Source of the DNA: Actinomycetota bacterium
GTDB taxonomy: Bacteria > Actinomycetota > Thermoleophilia > Gaiellales > Gaiellaceae
Assembly: GCA_005883365.1 (NCBI GenBank)
Contig: VAXA01000097.1
Span: 1 to 10,458, forward strand
Length of the DNA: 10,458 nucleotides
Reading direction: 5' to 3'
A program made the translations under genes and the position numbers. Below are positions 1 through 7,038 of this stretch, in pieces; the first letter of the stretch is position 1, and each line of letters opens with the position of its first letter. The notes under the pieces were generated by a model, which had not been told where the DNA came from, made no database searches, and saw only the letters and a list, made by a program, of their open reading frames with translations.

Positions 1-19
1 AACGCGGGATCATCCGCGA

Positions 20-1636
20 ATGGCGATCGCACATGATGTCCCGGCGCCTCCCGAGCGCAAGCGCTGGGGCTGGGCGACTGACAATCCCGTCGTTCGTGCG
101 GTCGGACGTCTACCCCTTCCGCTCGGAGCGAAGCTCATTGCCAGCTTCTTGGCGATCGGCGCGTTGCTCGCGCTCGTTGCAGCCCTGGGGCTGACCGCGC
201 TCGGCCGGTCCAACTCGCGCGGCGAGCAGTTGCGGCGGCTACAGCAGCGGGCGGTCTACTTCCAGCTCGTCTTGACCGACGCCACCCAGCTCAAGACGGC
301 GATCGATTACCGGATCAATAGCCCGGGATCGACGAAGAAGTTCGGCTCGGGACTCGACCAATCGATCACCAACCTGTTCAACCAACTCTGCGTCGACGTG
401 GGCATCGGCCCCTGCGTCAGCACGTCAGCGACGTCGGCACCGCCGATCGCACTCACCCGCCTGCTCCCAACGCGACTGTTCGACGCGGTACACAACGACC
501 TTTACCTGTTCGGGGTGATCGCCGGGAGTATTCCTCTTGGTCCGGACACTTACGACGCAACGGTTCGCAAAGCTCTCGGCGATGCGGCCCGATTCGCCGG
601 CTCGTTCGCCAAGGAGCTTCGCGCGACCGCGCACGCAACCCACGCGCGCGCCAACGCGCTCGTGGCCGCCGACCACAGCTCGTTCGCCAGCTCGCGCGAC
701 CTCCTGATCGGAGCCGGCGCGGGCAGCCTCGCGCTCGCGCTTGCGCTCGGCTTGCTCCTCTCCTGGTCGCTCGTGGCGCCGCTCCGCCGCACGCAGGAGC
801 GCCTATCGGAGATCGCCGGCGGCGACTTCGGCGGCCACATCGACGTCCCCAACAGGGACGAGATCGGCGCCCTCGCTGCGGACGTCAACCGCATGAACGA
901 CGAGCTGGGCCACCTCTACCGCGAGCTCGAGACGGCGAGCCGACACAAGTCGGACTTCCTTGCGACGATGTCGCACGAGCTGCGGACGCCGCTGAACGCG
1001 ATCATCGGCTTCTCCGAGGTGCTGCACGAGCAGATGTTCGGCGAGCTGAACGAGCGCCAGCTCGCCTACGTGAACGACGTCCTCGCAGCCGGCCGACATC
1101 TGCTCTCGCTGATCAACGACGTCCTCGACCTCGCCAAGATCGAGGCGGGCCGGATGGAGCTCGAGCTCTCGGAGGTCGGTCTCCCGGAGCTCCTGCGGAG
1201 CGCGGTCTCGATGCACTCGGAGCGTGCGGAACGCCGCGGCATCGCGCTCGCTCTGACGACCGATCCGGCGGAGATCGGGATCACCGCCGACGAGCGCCGC
1301 GTCCGCCAGATCGTCTTCAACCTGCTCTCGAACGCGGTCAAGTTCACCCCCACCGGCGGCCGGGTTGACGTCTCGGCCCGGCTCGACGACGGACAGGTCG
1401 AGATCGCGGTCAGGGACACGGGGCCGGGGATTCCGGCAGAGCACCTGCAGACGATCTTCGAGGAGTTCGAGCAGAGCACCGACGGCAAGCAGGCCGAAGG
1501 CACGGGTCTCGGACTCCCCCTCTCGCGCAAGCTCGTCGAGCTCCACGGCGGCCTCCTCTGGGTCGAGAGCGAGCCCGGCCGCGGCAGCACGTTTGGCTTC
1601 ACCCTTCCCATCAGCCGAGAGACCGCGGCGACCTGA
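20..1636 (+). CDS. Membrane sensor histidine kinase (HAMP-HisKA-HATPase), copy 1
   Basis: This is a 538-residue sensor kinase expected to autophosphorylate a histidine and pass the phosphate to a receiver, probably one of the two encoded just downstream. Visible in order: a cytoplasmic N-tail; TM1 at about residues 39-60; an extracytoplasmic, mostly helical sensor at about 61-227 with Cys124 and Cys132; TM2 at about 228-250; a HAMP linker to about 305; and a HisKA box with MSHELRTPLNAI and phospho-acceptor His319. The ATPase domain has the N box (FNLLSNAVKF, Asn438), G1 (DTGPGI, from 466), F box (FEEFEQ) and G2 (GTGLGL, from 494). All catalytic boxes are intact. No receiver is fused, so it is not a hybrid kinase. 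The ATG at 20 aligns with the start of the downstream paralogue, but the frame stays open to the window edge and only 19 bases precede it, so the start is not certain. I do not recognise the sensor domain, and its ligand cannot be read from the sequence. Confidence 0.93.
   Translation: MAIAHDVPAPPERKRWGWATDNPVVRAVGRLPLPLGAKLIASFLAIGALLALVAALGLTALGRSNSRGEQLRRLQQRAVYFQLVLTDATQLKTAIDYRINSPGSTKKFGSGLDQSITNLFNQLCVDVGIGPCVSTSATSAPPIALTRLLPTRLFDAVHNDLYLFGVIAGSIPLGPDTYDATVRKALGDAARFAGSFAKELRATAHATHARANALVAADHSSFASSRDLLIGAGAGSLALALALGLLLSWSLVAPLRRTQERLSEIAGGDFGGHIDVPNRDEIGALAADVNRMNDELGHLYRELETASRHKSDFLATMSHELRTPLNAIIGFSEVLHEQMFGELNERQLAYVNDVLAAGRHLLSLINDVLDLAKIEAGRMELELSEVGLPELLRSAVSMHSERAERRGIALALTTDPAEIGITADERRVRQIVFNLLSNAVKFTPTGGRVDVSARLDDGQVEIAVRDTGPGIPAEHLQTIFEEFEQSTDGKQAEGTGLGLPLSRKLVELHGGLLWVESEPGRGSTFGFTLPISRETAAT
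965..1177 (+). repeat. Near-identical direct repeat, kinase HisKA segment (copy 1)
   Basis: This segment matches 2569-2781, 1604 bases downstream. The first 56 bases are identical, and hand alignment of the whole 213 bases shows about a dozen differences, many of them at third codon positions. It encodes the His-box helix and the dimerisation helix after it. The surrounding kinase sequence is more diverged, most of all the sensor-coding part. Confidence 0.85.
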
Positions 1637-3234
1637 TGGACCTCGCGCACGACGCCGTGGAGGACGCACCTGCGCAGCGCCGCCGACGGGTCGGCTGGAC
1701 TGCCGACAATCCGCTCGTTCGGGCGGTAGGACGTGTGCGGCTGCCACTCGGAGCGAAGCTCATCGTGGGCTTCGCCGTCATCGCCACGCTGCTTGCGGTC
1801 GGCTACGCGCTCGGCCTCCTCGCACTCAGTCAGTCCAACTCGCGGGGGGAGCAGCTGCTCCGACTACAACGGCGGGCGGTCCACGTCCAGCTCGTCCTGA
1901 CTGACGCAACGCAGCTAAAGAGGGCGATCGACTACCGCATCAACAGCCCAGGATCGACGACGACGTTCGGCTCGGGTCTCGACCAAACGATCGGAAACGA
2001 CATCGATCAGCTCTGCATCGACTCCGGTCTGCGCGGCTGCCTGGGCGGCGGGGATCCCGGCCCGTTCCGTCTTTCCGCGGTCGACCCGTCGGCGTTCCGG
2101 ACTCTGGCGACCAGCGTCCCGATCTTCTACCGGATCGTTGGGTACGAGCAAGGGCCGGCCGGCTCGGTCGAATCGATCCTTCGCCGCGCCGACAGATTCG
2201 CCGCCTCCTTCGCTGCGAATGTCGGTGCGCTTGCGCGCGAGACGCGGACCCGCGCGAACGCACTCGTCGCCGCCAACCACAGCTCGTTCACAAGCTCGCG
2301 CGACCTCCTGATCGGTGTCGGCGGCAGCAGCCTTGTGCTTGCGCTCGCGCTCGCGCTGCTGCTGTCGTGGTCGGTGGTGGCGCCGCTTCGCAGCACGCAG
2401 GAGCGCCTCGACGAGATCGCCGCCGGAGAGTTCGCCGGGCGTCTCGACGTCGCGAACCGGGACGAGATCGGCGCCCTCGCGAAGCGGGTGAACAGGATGA
2501 GCGACGAGCTGCAGCGGGTCTACCGCGAGTTGGAGCTCGCGAGCGAGCACAAGTCGCAGTTTCTCGCCACGATGTCGCACGAGCTGCGGACGCCGCTGAA
2601 CGCGATCATCGGCTTCTCCGAGGTCCTGCACGAGCAGATGTTCGGGGAGCTGAACGAACGCCAGCTCGCCTACGTGAACGACGTCCTCGCGGCCGGCAAG
2701 CACCTGCTCTCGCTGATCAACGACGTCCTCGACCTGGCCAAGATCGAAGCGGGCCGGATGGCGCTCGAACTCTCGGAGGTCGCCCTCCCCGACGTCCTGC
2801 GCAGCGCAGTCTCGATGCACTCAGAGCGCGCCAGCCGCGGCGGCATCGAGCTCGGCCTCAGCACCGCCCCCGACGAGATCACGGTCACGGCCGACGAGCG
2901 CCGCGTCCGCCAGGTCGTCTTCAACCTCCTCTCCAACGCCGTCAAGTTCACCCCGGCCGACGGCCGGATCGACATCTCGGCCCGCACCACTGACGGACAC
3001 GTGGAGGTCGCCGTCGTCGACACCGGCCCCGGGATCGCTGCCGAGGAGCTCGAAACGATCTTCGAGCAGTTCGAGCAAGCGAGCGACGGGAAGCAGGCCG
3101 AGGGCACCGGGCTCGGACTGCCGCTCTCGCGTAAGCTCGTCGAGCTCCACGGCGGCCGCCTCTGGGCCGAGAGCACGCGCGGCCAGGGCAGCACCTTCCG
3201 CTTCACCCTTCCGATCCGGCAGGAGGTGCCGTGA
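1636..3234 (+). CDS. Membrane sensor histidine kinase (HAMP-HisKA-HATPase), copy 2
   Basis: This 532-residue paralogue of the preceding kinase has the same architecture throughout. It has an N-tail with the shared TDNP/AVGR/LGAKL pattern, TM1, an extracytoplasmic sensor with Cys127 and Cys135, TM2 (LLIG...LLLSWSVVAPL), HAMP, and HisKA with phospho-acceptor His315. Its HATPase has the N box, DTGPGI, FEQFEQ and GTGLGL (G2 from residue 490). Its ATG shares one base with the stop of copy 1 (TGATG), so the two are probably co-translated and arose by tandem duplication. The sensor has diverged most at about residues 136-180, immediately after the Cys pair. The flanking sensor helices, TM2 and especially the HisKA segment remain nearly identical. 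Inference: the two kinases read different or differently tuned inputs and feed the same downstream receivers. They could also form heterodimers, since the dimerisation helices match. Confidence 0.93.
   Translation: MDLAHDAVEDAPAQRRRRVGWTADNPLVRAVGRVRLPLGAKLIVGFAVIATLLAVGYALGLLALSQSNSRGEQLLRLQRRAVHVQLVLTDATQLKRAIDYRINSPGSTTTFGSGLDQTIGNDIDQLCIDSGLRGCLGGGDPGPFRLSAVDPSAFRTLATSVPIFYRIVGYEQGPAGSVESILRRADRFAASFAANVGALARETRTRANALVAANHSSFTSSRDLLIGVGGSSLVLALALALLLSWSVVAPLRSTQERLDEIAAGEFAGRLDVANRDEIGALAKRVNRMSDELQRVYRELELASEHKSQFLATMSHELRTPLNAIIGFSEVLHEQMFGELNERQLAYVNDVLAAGKHLLSLINDVLDLAKIEAGRMALELSEVALPDVLRSAVSMHSERASRGGIELGLSTAPDEITVTADERRVRQVVFNLLSNAVKFTPADGRIDISARTTDGHVEVAVVDTGPGIAAEELETIFEQFEQASDGKQAEGTGLGLPLSRKLVELHGGRLWAESTRGQGSTFRFTLPIRQEVP
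2569..2781 (+). repeat. Near-identical direct repeat, kinase HisKA segment (copy 2)
   Basis: This is the partner of 965-1177 in the second kinase gene, in the same orientation and reading frame. It is long and similar enough to support recombination between the two copies, which would delete or multiply one kinase gene or homogenise their cores. Confidence 0.85.
3221..3226 (+). promoter_or_regulatory. Strong ribosome-binding site for the stand-alone receiver
   Basis: A perfect AGGAGG lies four bases before the GTG start at 3231, inside the 3' end of the second kinase gene. It is the best Shine-Dalgarno match I found near any start in the window. It suggests the receiver is made in excess over the kinases, as is normal for response regulators. 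Confidence 0.7.
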
Positions 3235-3599
3235 GTCAGCTGATCCTGATCGTCGACGACAACGAGAACAACCGGAAGCTCGCCCGCGACGTCCTCGAGT
3301 TCGCCGGCTTCAGCACGCTCGAGGCGACCGGCGGCGTCGAAGGCGTCGCGCTCGCGCAGGAGCACCTCCCCGCGCTCGTCCTCATGGACATCCGGATGCC
3401 GGACATCAGCGGCACGGCGGCTCTCAAGCTGCTCAAGGAGGACTCGCGAACCGGCGGAATCCCCGTCGTGGCCTTGACGTCGTCGACGATGCGCGGCGAC
3501 GAGCAGCGGTTCCTCGCCGAGGGCTTCGACGGTTACCTCGCAAAGCCGATCAGCGTGCGCGAGTTTCCCGACCAGGTGCGGGGCTTCCTGAGCCAGTGA
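3231..3599 (+). CDS. Single-domain response regulator (CheY/DivK-like receiver)
   Basis: This is a 122-residue stand-alone receiver with no output domain. The acidic pocket is Asp9/Asp10 (VDDN), the phospho-acceptor is Asp53 (LVLMDIRMP), the switch threonine is Thr83 (VALTSS), and the conserved lysine is Lys105 in AKP. Every residue needed for phosphorylation is present. The GTG start overlaps the stop of kinase copy 2 (GTGA) and is preceded by a strong AGGAGG four bases upstream, which fixes the start. Receivers of this DivK-like type usually act through protein partners or serve as an intermediate or sink in phosphorelays. Here it would be the first target of the two kinases. Whether it controls the kinases, the cyclase or something elsewhere cannot be read from the sequence. 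Confidence 0.92.
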   Translation: MSQLILIVDDNENNRKLARDVLEFAGFSTLEATGGVEGVALAQEHLPALVLMDIRMPDISGTAALKLLKEDSRTGGIPVVALTSSTMRGDEQRFLAEGFDGYLAKPISVREFPDQVRGFLSQ

Positions 3600-3600
3600 G

Positions 3601-4731
3601 ATGAGCGCCGAGAGCGAGCCCACGCCGCGGGTTCTCGTCGTCGACGACATGCCGGCGAACGTGCGGCTGCTCGAGGCGATCCTCGAGCCGGCAGGTTTCT
3701 CGGTGCTCTCCGCCTCGTCGGGCCCCGAGGCGCTGGAGCGGGTCGTCGCCGAACTGCCGGACCTCGTCCTGCTCGACGTCCAGATGGCCGGCATGAACGG
3801 CTACGAGGTCTGCCGGCGCATCCGCGAGAACGAGGCAACAGCGCTGCTCCCCGTCGTGATGGTGACCTCGCACGGCACCGAGGCGCGCATCGACGGGATC
3901 CGAGCCGGCGCCGACGACTTCGTCACGAAGCCGCTCGACCAGCAGGAGCTGCTGCTGCGCGTCCGCTCGCTCGTCCGGATCAAGCGCTACCACGACACGA
4001 TCCGGGCGCAGGCCGCCGAGCTCGGCGAGTGGAACCGGACGCTCGAGGCTCGGGTGGCCGAGCAGGTCGAGGAGCTCGCGCGGATGGCGCGGCTGCGACG
4101 TTTCCTTTCCCCCACGCTGGCCGAGGTCGTGATGGAACGCGGGGACAGCGTGCTCGAGAGCCACCGCCGCGAGCTCGCCGTCCTCTTCGCCGACCTCCGC
4201 GGCTGGACGGACTTCAGCGCCGGCACCGAGCCGGAGGAGGTGATGAGCGTCGTCGGCTCTTACCACGCCGCCATGGGTGAGCTCATCGTCAAGTACGAGG
4301 CGACTGTCGGCTGGTTCGCCGGCGACGGGCTGATGGTCTGGTTCAACGACCCGATTCCCTGCGACGCTCCTGCGGTGCGCGCAGTGCAGATGGCGGCCGA
4401 GATGCGCGAGGCGATGTCGGCTCTGACCGCGGCCTGGCAGAAACGCGGCCACGATCTCGACTTCTCGATCGGCGTCTCGCTCGGCTACGCGACGATCGGG
4501 CGGATCGGCTTCGAGGGCCGCTACGACTACGGCGCGGTGGGCAGCGTCCTCAACCTCGCCTCGCGTCTCTGCGACGCGGCGGGCCCCGGACAGATCGTCG
4601 TCGGCCCGCGCGTGCTCGCCGAGGTCGAGGAGCTCGTGGAGGCCGAGCCGCTGGGCAAGCTCGAGCTGAAGGGCTTCGGCAAGCCCGTCGACGCCTTCGC
4701 GATCACCGCCGCGACTCCGGCGCGGGTCTGA
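3601..4731 (+). CDS. Response regulator fused to class III adenylate/guanylate cyclase
   Basis: This 376-residue protein is a receiver joined by a helical linker to a class III nucleotide cyclase. The receiver has Asp15/Asp16, phospho-acceptor Asp59 (LVLLDVQM), Thr89 and Lys110. Residues 130-170 form a charged, heptad-like linker ending in RRFLSP, suited to passing a phosphorylation signal to a cyclase dimer. In the cyclase, metal-binding Asp198 (FADLRGWT) and Asp242 (AGDGLMVWF) are present, as are the transition-state residues Asn318 and Arg322 (NLASR). The positions that normally set purine choice are not canonical: Trp238 stands where the usual Lys of KFxGD sits, and Gly311 lies in the second specificity position (YDYGAVG). 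The product, cAMP or cGMP, is therefore uncertain. The ATG follows the upstream receiver stop by one base. The likely role is cyclic-nucleotide output of the kinase pair. Confidence 0.92.
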   Translation: MSAESEPTPRVLVVDDMPANVRLLEAILEPAGFSVLSASSGPEALERVVAELPDLVLLDVQMAGMNGYEVCRRIRENEATALLPVVMVTSHGTEARIDGIRAGADDFVTKPLDQQELLLRVRSLVRIKRYHDTIRAQAAELGEWNRTLEARVAEQVEELARMARLRRFLSPTLAEVVMERGDSVLESHRRELAVLFADLRGWTDFSAGTEPEEVMSVVGSYHAAMGELIVKYEATVGWFAGDGLMVWFNDPIPCDAPAVRAVQMAAEMREAMSALTAAWQKRGHDLDFSIGVSLGYATIGRIGFEGRYDYGAVGSVLNLASRLCDAAGPGQIVVGPRVLAEVEELVEAEPLGKLELKGFGKPVDAFAITAATPARV

Positions 4732-4734
4732 CGC

Positions 4735-5595
4735 CTATAGGCCGAGCCGCTCGAGGGTCGCGGCGTCGCGACGCCACCTCGGCCGCACCTTGACCTTGAG
4801 CTCGAGGAAGACGTGCCGGCCGAGCAGCGCCTCGATCTCCGGCCGGGCGCGCGTCCCGATCTCCTTCACCATCGTGCCGCCCTTGCCGACGAGGATCTGC
4901 TTCTGCGAGTCGGTCTCGACGAGGATCGACGCGCGCACGACCTTCTCCTCGATCTCCTCCACCTCGACGGATATCGCATGCGGCACCTCGTCGCGGGTCA
5001 GCCCGAGCGCCTTCTCGCGAATCAGCTCGGCCAGCTGCACCTCGAGCGAGAGATCGGTGCGCTGCTCCACGGGGAAGTAGAGCGGCCCTTCGGGCAACAG
5101 CCCGACGAGCTCGTCGTGGAGCGCCGGCACCCCGTCGCCGGTCTTCGCGCTGACCGGATGGAGCGCATGGAAGTTGCCGAGCCGCGCCGCGGCCTCCATC
5201 TGCTGTGCAACATGGCCGGGCTTGAGGCGGTCGACCTTGTTGAGCGCGATCACGACGGGGACCCCGAGGCCGAAGACGCGCGAGGCGATGAAGCGGTCGC
5301 CGGCGCCGATCCGCTCCCGCGCCGAAAGGACGAAGACGACGGCCTCTACCTCCTCGAACGCGGCGTCGACCGTCTTCTGCATCCGCTCGGTCAGCGCGTC
5401 GAGCGGACGCTGGAAGCCGGGAAGGTCGGCGAGGACGAGCTGGTAGTCGTCGCCGTTCGCGATCCCGAAGATGCGTCGCCGGGGCGTCTGCGGCTTGTCC
5501 GAGACGATGGCGACCTTGCCGCCGCAGAGCGCGTTCACGAGCGTCGACTTGCCGACGTTCGGACGTCCGGCGACGGCGACGAATCCGGATCTCAC
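4735..5595 (-). CDS. era: GTPase Era, 16S rRNA / 30S maturation factor
   Basis: Era is a GTPase that binds the 3' end of 16S rRNA and helps late 30S assembly. The 286-residue protein has G1 GRPNVGKST at residues 10-18, a switch I segment KPQTPRRRI at about 34-42, G3 DLPG at 57-60, G4 NKVD at 119-122 and G5 SAK at 149-151. It ends in a KH RNA-binding domain with VGKGG at 236-240. The length is close to the usual 290-300. The GTG start at 5595 puts the typical short N-terminus directly before G1 and overlaps the GNAT stop (GTGA). Longer upstream in-frame readings run through the GNAT gene and are not credible. Two G-motif letters differ from E. coli Era: QTPR for QTTR and DLPG for DTPG. It is the last gene of this block, and its stop lies three bases from the convergent cyclase stop. 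Confidence 0.96.
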   Translation of the reverse strand: MRSGFVAVAGRPNVGKSTLVNALCGGKVAIVSDKPQTPRRRIFGIANGDDYQLVLADLPGFQRPLDALTERMQKTVDAAFEEVEAVVFVLSARERIGAGDRFIASRVFGLGVPVVIALNKVDRLKPGHVAQQMEAAARLGNFHALHPVSAKTGDGVPALHDELVGLLPEGPLYFPVEQRTDLSLEVQLAELIREKALGLTRDEVPHAISVEVEEIEEKVVRASILVETDSQKQILVGKGGTMVKEIGTRARPEIEALLGRHVFLELKVKVRPRWRRDAATLERLGL

Positions 5596-6041
5596 AGTTC
5601 CAGCCCCATCCACGGCGCGAGGCGGCCCCACTCGGTGACGTGGTCGCGGAGCTTCCGGCCGCCGAGCTTCTCGTAGAAGCCGACGGAGTTCGGCTCCGCG
5701 CCCCACTCGAGCCGCTCGGCACCGAGCTCGCGCGCGCGATCGGCGGCGAGGCGGAAGAGGCGGCTGCCGAGCTCGCGGCCCATCCAGGCGGGATCGACCC
5801 ATAGGTCGTCGAGAACGGCGACGCCGCCGGACGGCGGCACGAGCGCCGCCCAGGCGACGATCTCGCCGTCCACCTCGGCCACCCAGCGCTCGCGGTCGCT
5901 CTCGAAGCTGAGACCCTCGGCCCAGCGGCGGACGAAGTCGCGGTCGTACCCCCAGTGCGCCTTCGACTCGAAGGTCAGCTCGCGCAGCCGCTCCTCGTCG
6001 GCGGCTCGCGCCGCGCGCACGGTTACGACGGCAGATCCCAT
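5592..6041 (-). CDS. GNAT-family N-acetyltransferase
   Basis: This is a small GCN5-related acetyltransferase of 149 residues, predicted to move acetyl from acetyl-CoA to an amine. Visible are the central beta strand pattern (VAEVDGEIVAWAAL, then VLDDLWVDPAWMGRELG), with GRELGSRL as the acetyl-CoA pyrophosphate loop, a weak form of the usual R/QxxGxG/A. A C-terminal NSVGFYEKLGG follows, the characteristic late GNAT motif. The substrate cannot be inferred; it could be a small molecule or a protein N-terminus. The ATG at 6041 gives a 19-base overlap with cdd. A GTG at 6020, just past the cdd stop, would drop seven residues and is an equally reasonable start, since neither has a clear ribosome-binding site. 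The stop overlaps the era start. The gene is not a standard member of phoH-ybeY-era operons. Confidence 0.85.
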   Translation of the reverse strand: MGSAVVTVRAARAADEERLRELTFESKAHWGYDRDFVRRWAEGLSFESDRERWVAEVDGEIVAWAALVPPSGGVAVLDDLWVDPAWMGRELGSRLFRLAADRARELGAERLEWGAEPNSVGFYEKLGGRKLRDHVTEWGRLAPWMGLEL

Positions 6042-6394
6042 GTGTCCGGCAGGAGGTCGTCGGCGGCGTACTCGGCTACCGATCCGTCCGCTCGTCGGAA
6101 CCAGACGCGCTCGAAGCGCCACTCGTGCAGCCACTGGCGGCAACCGCCGCAGGGCGACGCCGTGATCGCGATCGCCTCCACGCCTCCCGGCTTCAGGCCT
6201 TCGCTCGCGGCCTTCGCGATCGCCGCCCGCTCCGCGCAGATACCGAGCGGGTAGGCGGCATTCTCGACGTTCGCCGCAGCGAAGACGCGCCCGTCGCGCG
6301 CCAGGACAGCAGCCCCGACCTGGTACTCCGAGTATGGCGCGTACGCGTTCGCCGCCGCCGCGTCCGCTCGCTCGAGCAGCTCCTCTGCGGTCAT
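6023..6394 (-). CDS. cdd: Cytidine deaminase (homotetrameric type)
   Basis: This enzyme deaminates cytidine and deoxycytidine to uridine and deoxyuridine in pyrimidine salvage. The 123-residue length fits the small, tetrameric, three-cysteine class. Substrate-binding NVENAAYPLG is at about residues 42-51. The catalytic CAERAA gives zinc ligand Cys53 and proton shuttle Glu55, followed by Arg56. PCGGCRQ supplies zinc ligands Cys82 and Cys85. The ATG overlaps the methyltransferase stop (ATGA) and has GGGAG six bases upstream, so the start is well supported. cdd often sits between ybeY and era in bacteria, which matches this operon. The C-terminus after CRQ is ordinary in length, and nothing essential is missing. 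Confidence 0.96.
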   Translation of the reverse strand: MTAEELLERADAAAANAYAPYSEYQVGAAVLARDGRVFAAANVENAAYPLGICAERAAIAKAASEGLKPGGVEAIAITASPCGGCRQWLHEWRFERVWFRRADGSVAEYAADDLLPDTWDLPS

Positions 6395-7038
6395 GTCGCG
6401 CTCCCGCCCCCGTAGAGGAAATGCCGGTTCTTCGTGACGCGTACGTCAAGCTCGAAACCAAGCGGACGCATGCGTGTCGCAAGCTGGGCGGGCGACCAGT
6501 AGCGCTTGATGATGGTGAACTCGCGCCCGTCGGCGAGCTGCCGCACTTGGCGTTCGTCGTTGCTCGCATCCCCCAATGGGCCGCTGTCGACGAGGAAGAC
6601 GCGGCCGCCCGGCAGCAGGGCCGAGCGCACGACACTCCAGAACTGGTCGAACCGCTCCTCCGGCACGTGCGAGAGCCAGAACGAGAAGAAGACGAGATCG
6701 AACCGTTCCGCCGGTCGCCACTCGAAGACGTCGGCCTGCACGAGGTCGGCCTCCTGCGTGTTCAGCGCGAGCGTCTCGGCGTTCGCGTCGACTGCGACGA
6801 CCTGGTCGGCGAGCCGGACGAGCTTCCGTGTCCAGATGCCGGTTCCGGCGGCGAGTTCGAGCACCAGGCCGCAGGGCCCAAATGCCTCGAGAGCGGCTTC
6901 GGCCTCGGCGACGTCGGCATCCCAGGGTTCCTTCTCGCCCGGCTCGAACTCATAGCGGCCGCGCCGGTACCACCAGTCGTCGTACTCCGGCGCGCGCTCC
7001 GCGTAGTAGCGCTTCTGCTCCGAGAGGACGTCGCTCAC
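6391..7038 (-). CDS. SAM-dependent class I methyltransferase
   Basis: This is a 215-residue Rossmann-fold methyltransferase. Motif I, VLELAAGTGIWT, is at about residues 59-70. Motif II (VVAVDANAETL) follows with an acidic residue expected to hold the ribose of SAM. A later acidic strand (FDLVFFSFWLSHV) and the LLPGGRVFLVD strand typical of motif VI complete the core. The N-terminus has the YYAERAPEYDDWWY type of pattern common in small-molecule methyltransferases of the UbiE/COQ5-like broad family. The substrate is not evident. The GTG start overlaps the HAD stop (GTGA) and its own stop overlaps the cdd ATG. A G-rich GGGGGA lies about 12 bases upstream of the GTG, which is far for a ribosome-binding site, so coupling to the upstream gene probably dominates. 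An in-frame extension upstream exists but would run across the HAD gene and is rejected. Confidence 0.9.
   Translation of the reverse strand: MSDVLSEQKRYYAERAPEYDDWWYRRGRYEFEPGEKEPWDADVAEAEAALEAFGPCGLVLELAAGTGIWTRKLVRLADQVVAVDANAETLALNTQEADLVQADVFEWRPAERFDLVFFSFWLSHVPEERFDQFWSVVRSALLPGGRVFLVDSGPLGDASNDERQVRQLADGREFTIIKRYWSPAQLATRMRPLGFELDVRVTKNRHFLYGGGSAT
6401..6405 (-). promoter_or_regulatory. Ribosome-binding site for cdd
   Basis: GGGAG on the minus strand lies six bases before the cdd ATG at 6394, within the 3' end of the methyltransferase gene. It supports the chosen cdd start alongside the ATGA overlap. Confidence 0.5.

Noticed and set aside
1..19. Promoter or end of another gene before kinase 1
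   Set aside because: There are too few bases to judge. I see no stop codon of an upstream gene and no strong Shine-Dalgarno.
803..1747. Minus-strand open frame of 314 codons
   Set aside because: It is antisense to the HAMP, HisKA and HATPase coding region of kinase 1. No recognisable domain.
2670..3794. Long minus-strand open frame of 374 codons
   Set aside because: It crosses the second kinase, the receiver and the start of the cyclase gene, all with clear domains on the plus strand. It has low-complexity Arg/Ser-rich composition typical of GC-rich antisense frames.
3550..4452. Minus-strand open frame of 300 codons
   Set aside because: It is antisense to the receiver-cyclase gene. It is His/Arg/Asp-rich with no domain.
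4733..4742. Palindrome GCCTATAGGC as a transcription terminator
   Set aside because: It has no loop, no following T-run on either strand, and an arm of only five bases.
4813..5676. Plus-strand open frame of 287 codons
   Set aside because: It is antisense to era, whose G motifs and KH domain are unambiguous.
5596..5802. In-frame upstream extension of era
   Set aside because: It runs through the GNAT coding sequence, and family Era proteins start a few residues before the P-loop, as the GTG at 5595 gives.
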